This document shows positions 1 to 13,689 of a stretch of DNA of 64,000 bases, in pieces. Both the position numbers and the translations under genes were made by a program. The stretch's first letter is position 1, and the number at the start of each line of letters is the position of its first letter. The stretch covers positions 22,340,501 through 22,404,500 of the forward strand of contig BSBM01000753.1 in assembly GCA_027924585.1 (NCBI GenBank). Reading direction: 5' to 3'. Source of the stretch: Larix kaempferi. Its lineage: Eukaryota > Streptophyta > Pinopsida > Pinales > Pinaceae. Under the pieces are notes generated by a model that was not told the DNA's origin, did no database searches, and saw only the letters and a list, made by a program, of their open reading frames with translations.

Positions 1-351
1 CCTGTTATCTTTCCATCCCGACAGGTCTGACCTCAATTGGATTCTCTGAGAGAGAGTTATGCCAAATGTCGCAACGTGACCTATTTATGGGATAATACAG
101 GAGAGTGAACTTGTACAGCATGCCACGTGTCACTGGTTCAACTTCTACCTCTGAAAACTTTTATTGAGATAGCCAAACCTGTTATCTTTCCATCCTTATA
201 GGTCTTACCTCAATTGGATTCTTTGAGAGAGAGTTATGCCAAGTGTTGCAATGTGACCTGTTTATGGGATAATACAAGAGAGCGAACTTGTACGGCGTTC
301 CACGTGTCACTGGTTCAACTTCGACGTCTAAATTTTTTTATTGAGATAGTA
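1..351. repeat. Direct tandem duplication, period 177 bp, two copies
   Basis: The block beginning CCTGTTATCTTTCCATCC at position 1 starts again at 178, and both copies run to a shared TTATTGAGATAG end (about 161-172 and 338-350). The copies differ at scattered bases. Each carries the G-box/ABRE-like core CCACGTGTCAC (about 122-132 and 300-310). It lies in the presumed leader of Copia A. Confidence 0.85.
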
Positions 352-699
352 CAGTCTGTGTACTACCTGTCACTTTCTACGAAATTTCATTTGGAGCTTC
401 CTAGCCCATGTTATGACCTTTTTCCCAAGGTCACCTGATTTTTTCTCAGATCTGGAAGAGGAAGAAACCCTATATTGTACAGATCATAAATCACAAAGTA
501 CAATGAATTAGAGGTTTCCCTTTGTCCACAAGGTACATGGGGATCTGATCTTCGACCTGTAAAAGTTTCAGATCCGAAAACTTCACCAAGATGGATTTAT
601 AGTGAAAGTGCTACGATGACTGGGTTTTTCTATATCAAGCCCAAGCATCGTAAGTGCAACAAGTGTCATACATGCCATACCATGCCTTCTTTCAAGCTA

Positions 700-711
700 G
701 CTCTGATACCA
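700..711 (-). other. Primer-binding site of Copia A (initiator Met-tRNA type)
   Basis: The minus strand reads TGGTATCAGAGC directly next to the LTR end. This is the usual plant Ty1/Copia primer-binding site, complementary to the 3' end of initiator methionine tRNA. It fixes the element's direction as minus. Confidence 0.85.
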
Positions 712-1549
712 TGTTAAATTTTTAGAATTTACTTCAATCTGATCTAGGATCTTAACTGATAGAACAACATGTACAACAAATCTATAGCATATCAATCATG
801 GACACAATAATGCAAGCACACAAGAGACACAAATTTTACTTAGGGAAAACCATAAAGGTGAAAAACTCCAATAACTTCCTCAGAGATAGATAGAGCAACG
901 ATACAACCAGAATACAAGAGATAGTCTTCTCCTAGAAGCAGAGCCTTCTCCTCCACAAGTGCGCCACTCTCCCAAGTGTGAGTGAGAGAATAGAATGATG
1001 AAATAGAGATCTCCCGATCTCTATTTATACTAGACTTGACTTGCCTCATAACCTTTACTAGGTCGGCCTTAACTTAACCATATAACACAATGCTGATTGG
1101 GCTAACACCCAATAGGGTGGTCTAATAACCCTTTGACCCACATGGCTGACCCCCACTAGGGTGGTCTAATAAACCTTCGACCCACATGACTTATACAGGG
1201 CCGACCCCAACAAGGTGGTCTAATAACCCATCAAGTATAAGTTACGACACTTACAATATAAATGACGACACTTCCATATAGAGGAATAATAACATCTCTA
1301 TAAGAATACAATACACATATATGTGAAATACATTCCGAAGTTACATATACATCAACATAGCCCTTCCATTAAGGAAATGTAATATGACTTGTTGTTTGTG
1401 GTCTCTCCATGTATAGACGTCCTTTTCTTTATGGTTATGTCTTTCACTTTGTCATACAAAACATAGGCTATCGTCCCTTGGCCTGGATTCAGACGACATG
1501 ATATGGCAATGCAAAATATCCACTGGCACTCCATAGTTATTTGCCAACA
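712..1549 (-). repeat. 5' LTR of Copia A (838 bp)
   Basis: On the minus strand it opens with TGTTGGCAAATAAC and ends with TTAACA beside the primer site, giving the TG...CA termini expected of an LTR. A TATA box sits inside it. No second copy lies in the window, so the boundary at 1549 rests on the terminal motif alone. Confidence 0.7.
1021..1029 (-). promoter_or_regulatory. TATA box of the Copia A LTR promoter
   Basis: The minus strand reads TATAAATAG, followed by a pyrimidine-rich stretch suitable for a transcription start. Its position inside the LTR fits an element promoter. Confidence 0.6.
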
Positions 1550-3378
1550 AAATCCATGTGATATGTTTTGTTAGTATCATATTTAGTTTGTAAATAAATA
1601 ATATTACCACTTAAAAGCGTTCATATTACCACTTATAAAAGGAAAAAACATAAAAAATAAAAAAAACATTATAATAACTGAGAGGAAATATGAGCAGGTT
1701 ATGAAATAAACTCTCATCACACATCACCAAAAGTTGTATTAGGGTTTGGTATAACACTATAACTCTAGAAGGAAGATGGAGAAGTTTTTGCACTTGGATA
1801 TTCAACAGATATAACCACACTCGAAAAATAAAAAAAATTGACATCATACAGTATAAATTTATTACATTCTATAAATCATTGGCTCAACATAAATCCCAAA
1901 GGAATAGAGATAACATTTTACACATGGGTCCTTAATTTTTATTTTTTATTTTTTTACTTTAAATTCTAAACCGACATGTAGATTTTTTAATTCAAAAAAT
2001 GCTAGGGAAAAATTTGTGGAAGTCCTAAAAAACCTAAAAATTCAAAAAACCAAAAAAATTAAATCATTTTGTGCCAATTCTAGCCCTAGAAAGGGCAGTG
2101 GCCATCTCTTTTTTGCCTTCTCCTTCACTCGGCCTCATCTTACAGCCCTAGGGTCTCTCTCATTTCCCTTAGCCTTCTCTAAATGTACCTCTCTAGCCTT
2201 CAACCTCAATTTAAGGCCTACTACAACAACCGCCTGTAACTTCTGTTGCTGCCCTAAAACTTGTCACAATATAAGACAGCAGAAAATCATAAAAAGAAAA
2301 TCAATAGAAGACCTAAACAATTGTTTGATGAAGGTTGATATGACTGCTTGATTGATTATTGATCTAAAAGGTGAATTGAAAGCTACATAACTATATGTTT
2401 GTCTGATCAAGAGGGTTAAATTGGTCATTACTAAATTGTTGCTTAGAGTTACAGGACAACTATCGAATAGGACTAATATTACTTGTTGTTACATTTTTCA
2501 TGCATTGCTTACTTCCTTAGAAAGTGTTATAAATACTCACTACTGTCATACTATTGCACTGTTACATACTGATTTATTTTGTAATATTTGTCACACAACT
2601 TAATGCTGATGTAATATTGTATGTACTTGCTAGAAGGTCACTAACTGTCATACTAATCTACTATTCTATTTGGCAATGGTGGTTACATAAACTCCTTGCT
2701 GAGGTGATATCAGGCTGTGGCCTATTTATCTATGCATTCACTTATTAAATATTGTTCAAATGTTAATCCTAGATGCTTAATTATAATTGATAGTTGATTA
2801 AACTCAGAATCATATTATTCACAAACTAAACTTGTGCATACTAATATCTAATTAACTACACTTGAACAATGCTTACTTTTTCCTAATCATTATTACACTT
2901 TGATATGTCTTCTTCATTCTCTATTTGACTCCATAAACGCACTGATCTACACTTGAGGTTGTGGAAATTATTTGGTGTGGTTATTGACATGGACTCAGAT
3001 AAGGGCTCTCCCCTTGGAGGTCAAGACTCTCCGAAGAAATTAAAGATTTGTGATCGAGGTTACATTGGGTCACAAGTCCTTGCATGCGCTTACTAGACAC
3101 TAGCCCTGCTAGTTTTCCCAATAACACTCATCTTTGCAGGCAAAACAACATACTAACTTTCCAGAAGCATATATCCCTTTTCAGACCTATTTTTTAGGTG
3201 ATTCAAAAGAGTTTTGGAAGAGCATCGAAGAAAAGGTCTCCAACTAAAATTTTAAATCATTTGAACCGGCAATTGCAATGATGTTAAGGATTGTAGTCAA
3301 GCTCCAAAAATGCCTAATTTCCTGAACATTTTAACAGCTTGTGGTGAAATGAAAAATATGTATCTTTTCTTACCTTTT
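1550..3378. other. AT-rich intergenic DNA, no gene seen
   Basis: Only short open frames occur and none looks like a protein. A 111-residue + strand frame at 2016-2351 shows no recognisable domain and is not supported by coding-like composition. I see no RNA gene. Confidence 0.6.
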
Positions 3379-3594
3379 AGGATATCGGCTACATATCTTC
3401 ACTATGGATCCTAGATTCTGTAATATACCTAACTCAGTATATTGTGACATTAAATAATTGTATTCAATATTAATTAATTTTATTAGGATACTGGCTACAT
3501 ATCTTCACTATGGACCCTAGATTTTGTAATTTACCTAATTCAGTTTATTATGACATTAAATAATTGTGTTCAATGTTAATTAATGTTATTAGGA
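3379..3594. repeat. Tandem duplication, period about 106 bp, two copies
   Basis: The block starting AGGATATCGGCTACATATC (3379) recurs from 3485 as AGGATACTGGCTACATATC. Both copies run through a shared TAATTAAT-rich end, and the first bases of a third copy (AGGATGCTAGG) follow. The copies differ at about one base in ten. Confidence 0.8.
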
Positions 3595-3850
3595 TGCTAG
3601 GATCACAAGTTACAACTCTTCATCATGACTGCTCGTCTTTCACGCTATATAAGCCAAGCCATTCATTCACTGTAATCATCAATCTATCCATCATTTTATT
3701 ATTAATATAGATATACATTACAATCTTGTGCTCTCTGTGTGCCATGAAACTCTGCACTATGTGTGAGTAGAGTTATGAACTATGCACTATGTCTACACTG
3801 TGTGCTTATGTATTTTTTTTGCCTAACCAAGAAGCAATCCCAAAATGACA
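3595..3850 (+). other. Possible LTR-like relic with a TATA box
   Basis: A TATA-like CTATATAAG at 3645-3653 is followed by a CATTCATTCACTGTAATCAT-type pyrimidine-rich tract and repeated CTATGCACTATG-like words. This resembles the R/U5 part of a plant LTR. I found neither a paired LTR nor a primer site. Confidence 0.3.
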
Positions 3851-6800
3851 AGGCCTTCGTGAGAGAAAGCAAATTTGGCATGTAGTGCATGTGCATGGAA
3901 GATTAGTGTTCATTCAATAAGGCCAAATGCCAATGTCTTTTAGAGTTGGCCATACCACAATATCATAATGAAAAATCCACAACAGAATGATGAATGAACA
4001 TGTGTACAAGGGAACTAGAATAGTTGGTTTATTAATATGTCTGATTTTCCATCCCTAGTCAACTTCACCATATTAATGTACAATAACACAACAAGGGTTG
4101 AGAAACTACATACTGATATTTGCTAATATGCTAAGACTTGACCAAACTAATCAACAACCTATTCATCCTGAATTGATTTTAACAACCATAAACTCAATTA
4201 ACTATAATCCTATCCATGAAAAAACCATGGTCAACCCCCTAACTGGTTGTCATGTCCCCTTACATGGATTTTATCCATAGAACAAGACCCCACTTCACTT
4301 TTGGGCCAGTAACAACCCATAAAAATTCAAATGAATGCATGAGTGCAAATAATGAGATGAATCAGAATTAAACAAACAAAAATTAAGAGAATTCATGGAA
4401 ATCAAATGACCATGTTTGGAATTAGACAAATTCACACAAACAGCATGCAAAATACACATATTTCCTAAAAAAATAGCATTCACTTACAAATCTCTATACA
4501 GAGATAAGCACTTCTCTTTTAACAAAAGATAGTTCAAGAAACTTCTTGTGTACGAGCAATTTTCCACCCAACCATGGGCATCTAGTACAGATGGCTCACA
4601 TTCCCTTACGATATTATTCTGTTCCAGTGCCCTTCAATGTAGGCATAAAGAATCCAATCTGTTGAATGCTTTCTAGGATTGACATGGAAGAATAAAACTT
4701 GGCTTTCAAGCATCCAATGAGCAAAAAATACAGAAATTGAAGGCTTCCTAACTTTCCCAACCTGAATGTTGACCTACAGTGATCTATCTCTTCCTCAAGG
4801 TCTACAAATTCCTCTTACACAGTGATGATTTGGTCAATTTCCAGATTTGGTTAATGAGTAGTGATGGAGAATGCAGCATGAGTGGAAGAGCATGAACATG
4901 ACAAATGATGATAAATCAATTAAAAAAATGTCTCCCATGAGAAAGGACAAGAGAAACGAATTTCCATCAGGAAGGATGGCTCACACATTTTTTGAGGAAG
5001 ATTGTACCCAGCTCCATGCCTCCATAACTATGTGAGGTAGGCATTCCTCACAAACCACCACATGCGTTCAATGATTGGCTTCTAGGTCAAAGATGGTAAT
5101 TAAGGCACATGATGGAAAAGAGATGAGTTAATAGGCTGACCCTTGGAAATAGAGGATCTCTCTCCCATAGGCCTCACCCTCTCATGCTCTCTGTAGCCAT
5201 TTTGGATCATTATATATTTAATATCATATTCCAACATTAATATTTACACAAATTTTAGTTCACTTTGGAAAACCTACCACACGATCTATAGTAGTATATT
5301 TACAAGATCTACATTCCTATACATTCACTAGGTGGGCCTTGGCCTCAAGCTCTGCACTAGGAATCCTTACAAGCATATTTACAACATTTACACATGGGAT
5401 CGTGAGCCCACATGGCTCGACTCCTGTCATGATAACCATGTATTTATAATTTATACATAATTTGATAAATACATTCTAGGGGTCAAAGCCAAGGTATTAC
5501 ACTTGGCTCTAGTAATTACAAACTTATCGACTCTTGATGTGCAATAATACAGATCTCAAATCCACCTAATCTATGACACAAGGTCACTATTGTTAGGACT
5601 ATCGTATTCTCCAAGTCTGAGATAGTATAAGGGTATTTGCGGAGGATCTTGTTGTTAATTCATTTTCAACATAACAGGTTCTGTTTTACACCTACACTAT
5701 TGCAAATTTCATAACTCAAATTCCATACTATATTGGTTATTATGAGTTCCAGCCATTGCAAGCAAGCTTTTGCTCACTTTTCTCAATTTCAAAAAGTGCA
5801 ATCAGTTGGCTAAGCATTAAATCCTACCATAGCCATAACAATCTATGGCTATTAGGATAGATACAAGCCTCTATGCAAACTGGAAAGGTGACTAAGGTAT
5901 TATATCGTAATATGTAACTGTCCGAGCAGAGGATTTGCTTTTGAAAGGAAACAACAATAAATTTTAATAACCATCAAATACTCGCAAACATGCAACTAGC
6001 GTAAATGCCAGACAAATTACATTAGTAAATTGGACATCGAAGTAGGAGACAGAGAACCACACTCTCAGGAAGGCGATCCCTTACTCAGGGACTGTTAAAA
6101 TTTGTAAACTATCCTTGCAGTCATCGACTAAGATCTACTCTCTATCCTAAATCAAATATATGGTAGAAATCAGTTCAACTTAATTACAACAGTTCATATT
6201 CGATTATGTTTACATAATAACTTAGTTCTACAACCCATAAATTTGGTTTATTTACAACTTTTGTATAAAAATAACATGTAGCATAATACGATTACTTACT
6301 CGATCTGGGTTAGATCGAACCCTTGATAGAATAATAATTGGTTTCTGCTAAAAAAATAATCACAGCAATGTACCACTATAACTCAATCCGACAAGACCCG
6401 AGTTTCAGGTAACCTCTCTACAGACTCATTTCACCATTCTAAGACATGAAATCGCAATTAAACCGAACTAAAACTTTTATCCTAGGTTCACCATAATTGG
6501 TCCTTTCTGTAGGTAAATAACTATAGTGTGGGGAAGGGGAAGGCAATCAGTTAAGGCAATGGAGCATTACATAGGGCCAGACGGAGCATGAGGGTTATAT
6601 CTTTTAACCCACAAAAATGTCTACCCATTAAAATATGTAACACTCCAACAGACACGCCTAACAACAACAGTAGTAACTAATAGGGGAAGAAGAATGCGAC
6701 AGACACAATATACACCTGGGTATTTGTTAAAGAAGATGGCATCGGATCCCACAATTCAATCACACAGATAAACCGTATACGTCTACAAAGATATGAGAGT

Positions 6801-7480
6801 TATAGCTTTTAATTTCATGAGCAACAACAATACTTCAAATAGTCAAGAACACCATGGATGAGCGAAGAAAACAACCTGCTATGAGCTGGAACCCGGACCG
6901 GTTAAGCACAGTCATGGAGGAAGGAAACTCAACACTAAGCAGATTTTAGATATTATTCTCAACTTGTTGTTTGTTGGGCATGAGACCTCTTCAATGGCTC
7001 CAATACCAATAACACAATCTAGCAGTGTTTTAAGGTTTTGGATGCAATAGGGTATGCAAATGGCATTTGTATTTTTATTTTTACAGATCTGGACTAGATT
7101 TCGACGCAGAAATTTTTGAGTGGCTAAGGGATTCGAAGCAAAACTATGACTAGCAGATGGGAATAAGAGATTACCTCTTTAAAAATATAAGGGGAGAGAT
7201 CACTGAACCCAAGATAGCTCAATAGTAATTTTTAATTAGAATCAGATGGTCTTCATGTAGTCGTGATCTCCTATCATCCTTAGTTGGGACTCATGCACAT
7301 ATGCAACGATTTTTTATTTTTTTTAATGTACATGAATAAGTTTATTCCGGTTCATATATACTGTAGAGGAATTAGGAATTTGTTGTTTTCCTTTAGGTAT
7401 AGGAAATGAAAATTCTCCATATGAGAGGAGTCATAGAAAGTCAGCCATTTCTGTGGTCGTGGCCATGGCTGTGGGTCATG
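3851..7480. other. Intergenic DNA with one candidate LTR terminus
   Basis: No convincing coding region. On the minus strand a sequence beginning TGTAATACC at 5501 and continuing with a TTTGACCC-like core resembles the + strand sequence that begins at 9556. Both could be ends of one old LTR family. The rest is AT-rich with short frames only. Confidence 0.45.
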
Positions 7481-8060
7481 GCGGTGGGTAGTGCAATGGG
7501 TATCATGTTTATTTTGAGTCGGGTTTCATACTTGACAACCCTATGTAGAAACCCTAAGACTAGTCAGAATGGAGGGGGCATTGAAGAAATTGCAGAACAA
7601 AAAGAAGCCTATAAACTGTGCAGAAGAACCCTAAGGTCGGGCCTGATTTAAACTTACGCTGAACGGAGCTAGTGATGGGGTTAATATTCGGTCGCTCCGG
7701 TCGCCCATAGAGTTTGATAGCCAGTCCCACAGGGTTACTGCTCAGATGTACAGTGAAAAAGACAAAAATGGAGCCAACAAAAACAGGGGATATGAGCAGT
7801 GAAGGGGAGGGGCCAAGGGCGGAGGGGCCAGGCGGAGGGGAGGAGCCTCAGTCATTGAGCTAGCTAGTGGGAAAACGTCAACGGAAAATTCTTTTAAACC
7901 TCTACCGAAAAAAAATTTAAGCCTCCGACGAGGGTCAACGTGATGGTGGGCCTGGTGAAGAAAGTCAAGGGGGGAGCTGGCGAGTCTCTCCTGAACGTAC
8001 AGGCGAGATAAGCTTAGCCCTAGAAAAAGCAAAGGAATTATCTCACCTACAAAAGCTCAA
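7481..8060. other. Locally GC-rich block of unknown origin
   Basis: Base composition jumps above the flanks, with G-rich runs (about 7795-7850 and 7960-7985). Frames on both strands are interrupted. A + strand stretch from about 7770 reads like a degraded acidic, glycine-rich coding region but contains several stops. I cannot assign it; a decayed LINE or gene fragment is possible. Confidence 0.3.
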
Positions 8061-9555
8061 TTAGTTCATGCAGACCTAATTGACAAGGACAGGAAAATGA
8101 CAATAATAGTAGACATCAATGACCACTTAATTCCTCACTTCATTGACTTCTTTTGTACAGGAAATAGTGTTAGAATTGTGGAATTTGGCCTAAAGAAAAA
8201 ATTCCCTTACCACAGAGGAGACGCAAAGTTTTGTATTGTCCTGCTTACTAAAACAAAGGTAGAAAATATCCAACAACTTTGCAAATATCACAAACATCCA
8301 CTAGACACGACCATAAATGAACTAGTTCAATCGAATGAAGGCCATTCAATCGGATCTATTGCAACAATCATTATTGGGTGTCAGTAAAATAACACATAGT
8401 ATGAGCTAAATAGAAAGGATGGAACAAGAACAAATTATAACACAACTGTAAGTATTGATTTATTTTTAGATAACAGATCATAAACAACTGTTTCTCCCCC
8501 TTCACTTTCCTCATTCGTTATTGGAAATTGATGTTCAAATAATTGCAATGTTTTCAACCTCTCCTTGCAAATTCTAATAGCATTTTGCAATATGTTGCAG
8601 CTATTGGTTAATGAAACATGCAAAGACCTTGTCGAAACAGATATAGGAGAAACTTACAAATGATATTGATCCATGATTCCATTTTATTTGTTTAAGAATG
8701 GTGTTAGGAACAACCCAAAAGGAACTTAGTCAATCTGATTTTCTGTAGCAACATTTGTGCATGTTCTCAATTATGAGTTCGCAAGACATACTAATTTGCT
8801 TGCAGTAATCAATGCAAAAACTGAGGTAGTCACTGGTTTTGTTTTGACTTTATGCCAAAACATTTTTTTCCCTCTGTTTCTTAGTTCATGATCCCAATTT
8901 CCCATTGTGTTTTGCTTGCTTGTCTACTATTGTTTTGTTTTTTCTCTCCCATAGTACCAAAATAAAACAAATAGTAAAAATAATTTCTTGTATGCATATA
9001 GAGGGTTTATTGAAGGAAAATAATGCCTTTGCGCCACCATAACAACATATTTGCAACAAATGTGACCATCCAATGGTACATATCTTAGCAAACTATACAG
9101 TTTGTAAAGAAACAACAAATGTGCGATATGAGCACTCTATCAAATGTATCTTAGAGACAAAGGATGGTGCGATTAACTGTGCGCTACGCAAACCGGAACT
9201 TGAACAATCACTGCCTAGAAATTGCCAGAATCTCTTTTGAAGACTAGTCAAAGATCATCTCATCAAGTGTACACCATTTGCATAGACTTTGTTATGAAGG
9301 ACTTTTCATGCTCACTGTAGACAACATTATCAACGAATTTAGAAAAATATAGCCATGCTACTCAAATTTGCATCAATGTTGTCTTCCATTGGAATAAATT
9401 TGCTTTTTGGGAGAACATAGCCATAATTTTTGTTTGATATACATATTTAGAGAACTTCTAGTTTTGGCTCGAACAAATAGAATAATTAAAAAAAACAGAC
9501 AACATTATCTAGCTATGTGAACATTTCTATTCAAACATGGCTACATCTATTTCAA
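8061..9555. other. AT-rich intergenic DNA
   Basis: A 96-residue + strand frame at 8097-8387 has no recognisable motif. I see no RNA gene or clear mobile-element end. Confidence 0.5.
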
Positions 9556-10700
9556 TGTAATACCCCATTTTGACCCTTAGGATATATTAGCTTTTAATGT
9601 AAATAATGTATACATGTGATGTATGTTTTCCTAGCATGGAGATCAAGGCCAAGGCCCTACTAGTGGAAGCTCAAATTTTATTTAAAAGGCAAGTATTAGA
9701 TATTATGTTACCCATGTGCTATTTAGCCATGGAACATTGTAAAAATGATGTAAATAAACATCATGCTATAAAATACCAAACCTGGATATGGAAGCAACTA
9801 ATGAGAAGGGGCCATGTGTACCCACCAGGGAGTGGTGATGGGGTTGTGGGATTGAACCATAAGCTTCCAAATGTCATCTTGAGAACCCATTTGAATTTCT
9901 TCGCCGGCATTTAATTCCATGTAAGAAAGTGGTTGAAGAAATGAGTCCAGGGCTTCAATGGAGCATGGGCAGCCCATAAATTCGTATGGCAGGGTATCGG
10001 CTTTGTTTCCTTGAACCACAAGACACTCTACCTCATGGAAAGGGGTTTTTCCTCATTCCCATTCCATGGTTGAAGAACCCAACATCAGTTTGCATCCATT
10101 ACGAATTCCTAGCAATGAGAAAAACTAGAAATCGCAACTTTGCAAGAACCCATGTTTTGAAGATCCATAAACACCCAGAATTGGTATTTGACAGTGAAAT
10201 CCAATGCGGGATCCATAGATATGAACCTTGGGGTGAAATTGAGAGGATTAGATACCCCAAAATCCATTGGAAAACCCAGTTTTCATAGCCCAAAAGTCCA
10301 GTGACGGGATTGAGGTATTTGATGACAGAATTGTGACAAATCCAAGTGTGAATGTTTGAATAGAGGATTGGATTGCTTGAATTTAGCTTGAGATTTCGGT
10401 AGCTTTGTGGTTGAGCTCATTGGCTTAGCATTGATCTCCTTTGTCTTTTGTATGCTTGGTAAACCCAACTATGTGTTGGCTTGGCATAGCTGTTGAGTGA
10501 AACCATGGCTGTGAGTGAGCCCATTTAGTTCCTCCTTAGTGGATACACAACCCATCTCGGGGGTGATCTCTCACCTGAAAGAATATAGGCTGGATAGAGA
10601 TCTATGATTGGGTGGAACGTTGCTCTCACATAGCCAGTTGTTTGGACAGCTTCATCTTCAAGATAAGTATTCTTTGTGGTTTAATTTATATGCATTATGT
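9556..10700 (+). other. Possible degraded LTR or retroelement fragment
   Basis: It opens with TGTAATACCCCATTTTGACC, a terminus style common in plant Gypsy LTRs. It then carries mixed short frames on both strands (9606-10293) that overlap each other and so look non-coding. No partner LTR, primer site or target duplication was found. Confidence 0.3.
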
Positions 10701-12830
10701 GTTCTGCAATGTGTTAATTCTGAATGTTAATTGTTCATGTTAATGAGATGAAATGAATATCTTAGTATGATTGATATGAAGCTTGTGCATAGCATGCGAA
10801 TGGGATTGATTCTCTGTTTGATTGATTCATTAGCTGCTTGGGATAGATATGATGATGCACCCCTTCTACATGTGTGTCATTATGGTTATTCCGGTGTGTT
10901 TATATTGAGTATGTATTTGCACACACAATTTTTATTTATCCATGAATTTCTTACTAACGAATGGGGCTAAGATTTTCAAATAAGCCCGGTATGTTTGGTC
11001 ATGTTTCCTTCCTTGCATTGGATTGATGGAAGGGGACATGACATTCAATGTATGCTATCTCCTATCTATAGTTTGGAATTAGTTCTTGCTAAGGATATAT
11101 GATGGTTCGTATGCTGCTATTCATTTAAATTTTTATCTAACATTTAAGCGATTCCTAGCATTGACTAAAACAGACAGTGGGAAAAAAATAACAAAACATG
11201 TTTTAAGAATATGAATATTGATATTTAAGAATGTCTGTGTATGTTTCAATTGTTGTTATGTTTTCTGTATGATCTATGGTGCATTATTGGCTTGAAGTCC
11301 CTCATGGTTGACATGATAATATTCATTGATCTATTGCTTTTTTTTTCTATACTGATAATTGTCATATATTGCACCTTAGTTCCAATTGAATATGTAAACT
11401 AGTATCTAGTTGTTTTTTTTTGTATTTTCATATCTAACAAATAATTGGTACCACATTTTTTTGTGCTCAATGAAATAGGCCTTCGGGATGGTCTAAATCC
11501 ATTTTCGCATTCACATAAAAATGCGATTGTATATGTTGTATTGAATCATGTAAACAATAGCTGAAATGGCTCCTCGATTATATATCATTGTTTCTTCTTG
11601 CACTTTAGATGCCAAGATTAATGTTTTGTCCATACATGAATATGCTTCTATTGCATCTAATGTGGATTGTTGTATGTACACAAGAATAAAATAGTATGAT
11701 GTTTTTTGTATAATTGAGATAAGTTGTTGCTTGCCAATATATATTTTTTTTCTTTTTCCCTTTTCTGATTTATGTTGCATCCAGTACACATTTTAGCCTT
11801 CTTAGATGTTGCATCTCTGTTGCTTAGATATCCTTTACTTTTTTGCACTGAAACTTGGAATTAATTAGCCTTATACAACGAATAGAATATATATCTATTG
11901 TATCTTGAATGTTTAAATCTTCCAATCTGTTTATTCTTATGAACATGCATTTATTTTCAATGAAAACAAATTGTTGTGTACACAACAAAGTGTTTTGATT
12001 TTCTCATACAAACTTACTCTTACTTTTTTACTTCTCCTAACATTTCCTTGACTTATGGCAATTTCTTCTTTATCAACAAAACAAACAGTAAGCTCCAGCC
12101 ATAGGAAAATCAGTTTCCTAAAAAATACAAGAAAAATACAAGGGGAAAAAATCCTCATTTGTTACTAGAATTTGTGCACCTTTTTTCTTCTATGTTTTTG
12201 CATATATCAGGCATCAATTGATATATTCTCAATGGTCAAACAACAAATGCAAAAGACAAGAGAAAAAACACGTTTACTTGCCTCTGCAGAAGGTATATTG
12301 CACCAAGATAAAGAATTGTGATATCGAATGGAATCACAAACCATGAATATATAGAGTCCTTGCTTTTTGATAGCTATTATATTGTGATCAAAATTATTGA
12401 CTCATTATACCATGATAAAAGTTATATACTTAGGATAATATTATTAATTATAGCTTTTTGCACCTGATGCAAATGGCATTCTCTTGTTTGGTAACTATTA
12501 TATTGTTGTTCATGATTGTACGCAGTAGAGGTTTTGAAGAAAGAAGGAGATTGTGTTGGATGTTTTATCTTCTCAATGTTTTGAGCCTCATAGTAGGGCT
12601 CATCATCAAGAGAAAAGTATCTCTTGATGATGACGTTTCAAGCCTCAAAGTAGGTATTTTATTGTTCTCAAAGATGGTTACTCTTATGTTATGGACAAAT
12701 TTATATTCAGCCTACACTTAATAGTTGGAAACTTTGCATTTGATACGAATATAGCTATTATTTTGACATATTCGCCATGTTTTATTTGTATTTTTTAAAT
12801 CATTTTATTTTTCAATTTTTTCACCATGCT
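10701..12830. other. AT-rich intergenic DNA
   Basis: Long T- and A-rich tracts with only short frames. No recognisable gene, RNA or element boundary until the target duplication of Copia B. Confidence 0.6.
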
Positions 12831-12835
12831 TACAA

Positions 12836-13495
12836 TGTGAAATTCCAAATCACAGTAGATCATGGAGATGAGTATACCTCACAGAGAAAGAATGAGTAAA
12901 GAAATTGAGTTACAGTGAATATTGCAGTAAAAAAGAGCAGACAATTAATCATTGATGAGAATTCGGATAGGAACAAAATAATGCCACGTGATCCAATAAT
13001 CAGTATAGTCAACAATGATGTTAAAATGGAGATAATTTGAATTACCTAGGAGAATTCGATTCTCAGTTGACCTAGCATAGGAATTGTCACCACTGGAGTG
13101 CTCTGGAAGACGCAAACTCAACTAAACTGAACCTAAACTTAGTTAAATGAAGACACAATCAGTTAACTGACCAAGGAGGGCGCATCAAGGAGTTTTTGAT
13201 GAAAATCACTCAGAAAAGGGAACATGAGGACACAATCAGTGGCATTCAGAGCACAAAACCCCCATAAGAGTCAGCTAACTTAGGTGAACTGAACTAGAAC
13301 ACTGAGTAGGCTCCTAAAAAATAGGGAACTAACTTAAGTAGTCCTAAAATGATGCATGCATGGTGCATGGTGCATAAGGTGTTATATGGATCTTGGATGA
13401 AATATGCACACCACTAGGGGGGAAATGACATCATTAGCTACTAGGAAAAAAATAATGCTAGGTAGGACAAGGATGGAGTATTAATAATCCTAACA
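12836..13495 (-). repeat. 3' LTR of Copia B (660 bp)
   Basis: It begins TGTGAAATTCC and ends CCTAACA on the + strand, matching 33765-34418 along its whole length with scattered substitutions and small indels. Directly inside it the minus strand reads AAGAGGGTG, a typical Copia polypurine tract, which makes this the 3' LTR of a minus-strand element. Confidence 0.93.
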
Positions 13496-13510
13496 CACCC
13501 TCTTAATCCA
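13496..13510 (-). other. Polypurine tract of Copia B
   Basis: The minus strand reads GGATTAAGAGGGTG immediately before the LTR start TGTTAGG. The purine run next to the 3' LTR primes plus-strand DNA synthesis in this family. Confidence 0.8.
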
Positions 13511-13689
13511 AACTTGTGCATCTTGGGCCTTGGTTACTAAGAGCAAAGGTCACCCATAGAATCAAATAAATGATAAAAAATAGAAGACTGTCCATGAACC
13601 AAGGAAATGGGGAAAACCTCATGGGAAACCCCCCCTCAAAATAGGAAAGCAGAATTCTCTAACAACTTTCACACCAAGTAGAGATCTGA

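Larger units (their letters stand above)
1..1549 (-). mobile_element. 5' end of a Ty1/Copia retrotransposon (Copia A), cut by the window edge
   Basis: The right part is a complete LTR (712-1549), and immediately inside it lies a primer-binding site matching the 3' end of initiator Met-tRNA. The element therefore reads on the minus strand and its internal region runs leftwards out of the window. Positions 1-711 would be its leader; no gag reading frame is visible there. The second LTR and the target duplication are outside the window, so I cannot tell whether the element is complete. Superfamily assignment rests on the primer site and LTR style only. Confidence 0.7.

Noticed and set aside
2016-2351. 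111-residue + strand frame
   Set aside because: Basic and Ser/Phe-rich with no domain. Composition is like translated AT-rich non-coding DNA.
9606-10293. Overlapping frames of 60-102 residues on both strands
   Set aside because: They overlap each other, have no motif and lie in a probable degraded repeat.
12458-12721. 87-residue + strand frame with a hydrophobic start and end
   Set aside because: Looks membrane-like but has no family resemblance, no upstream promoter or splice context, and T-rich DNA often gives hydrophobic frames.
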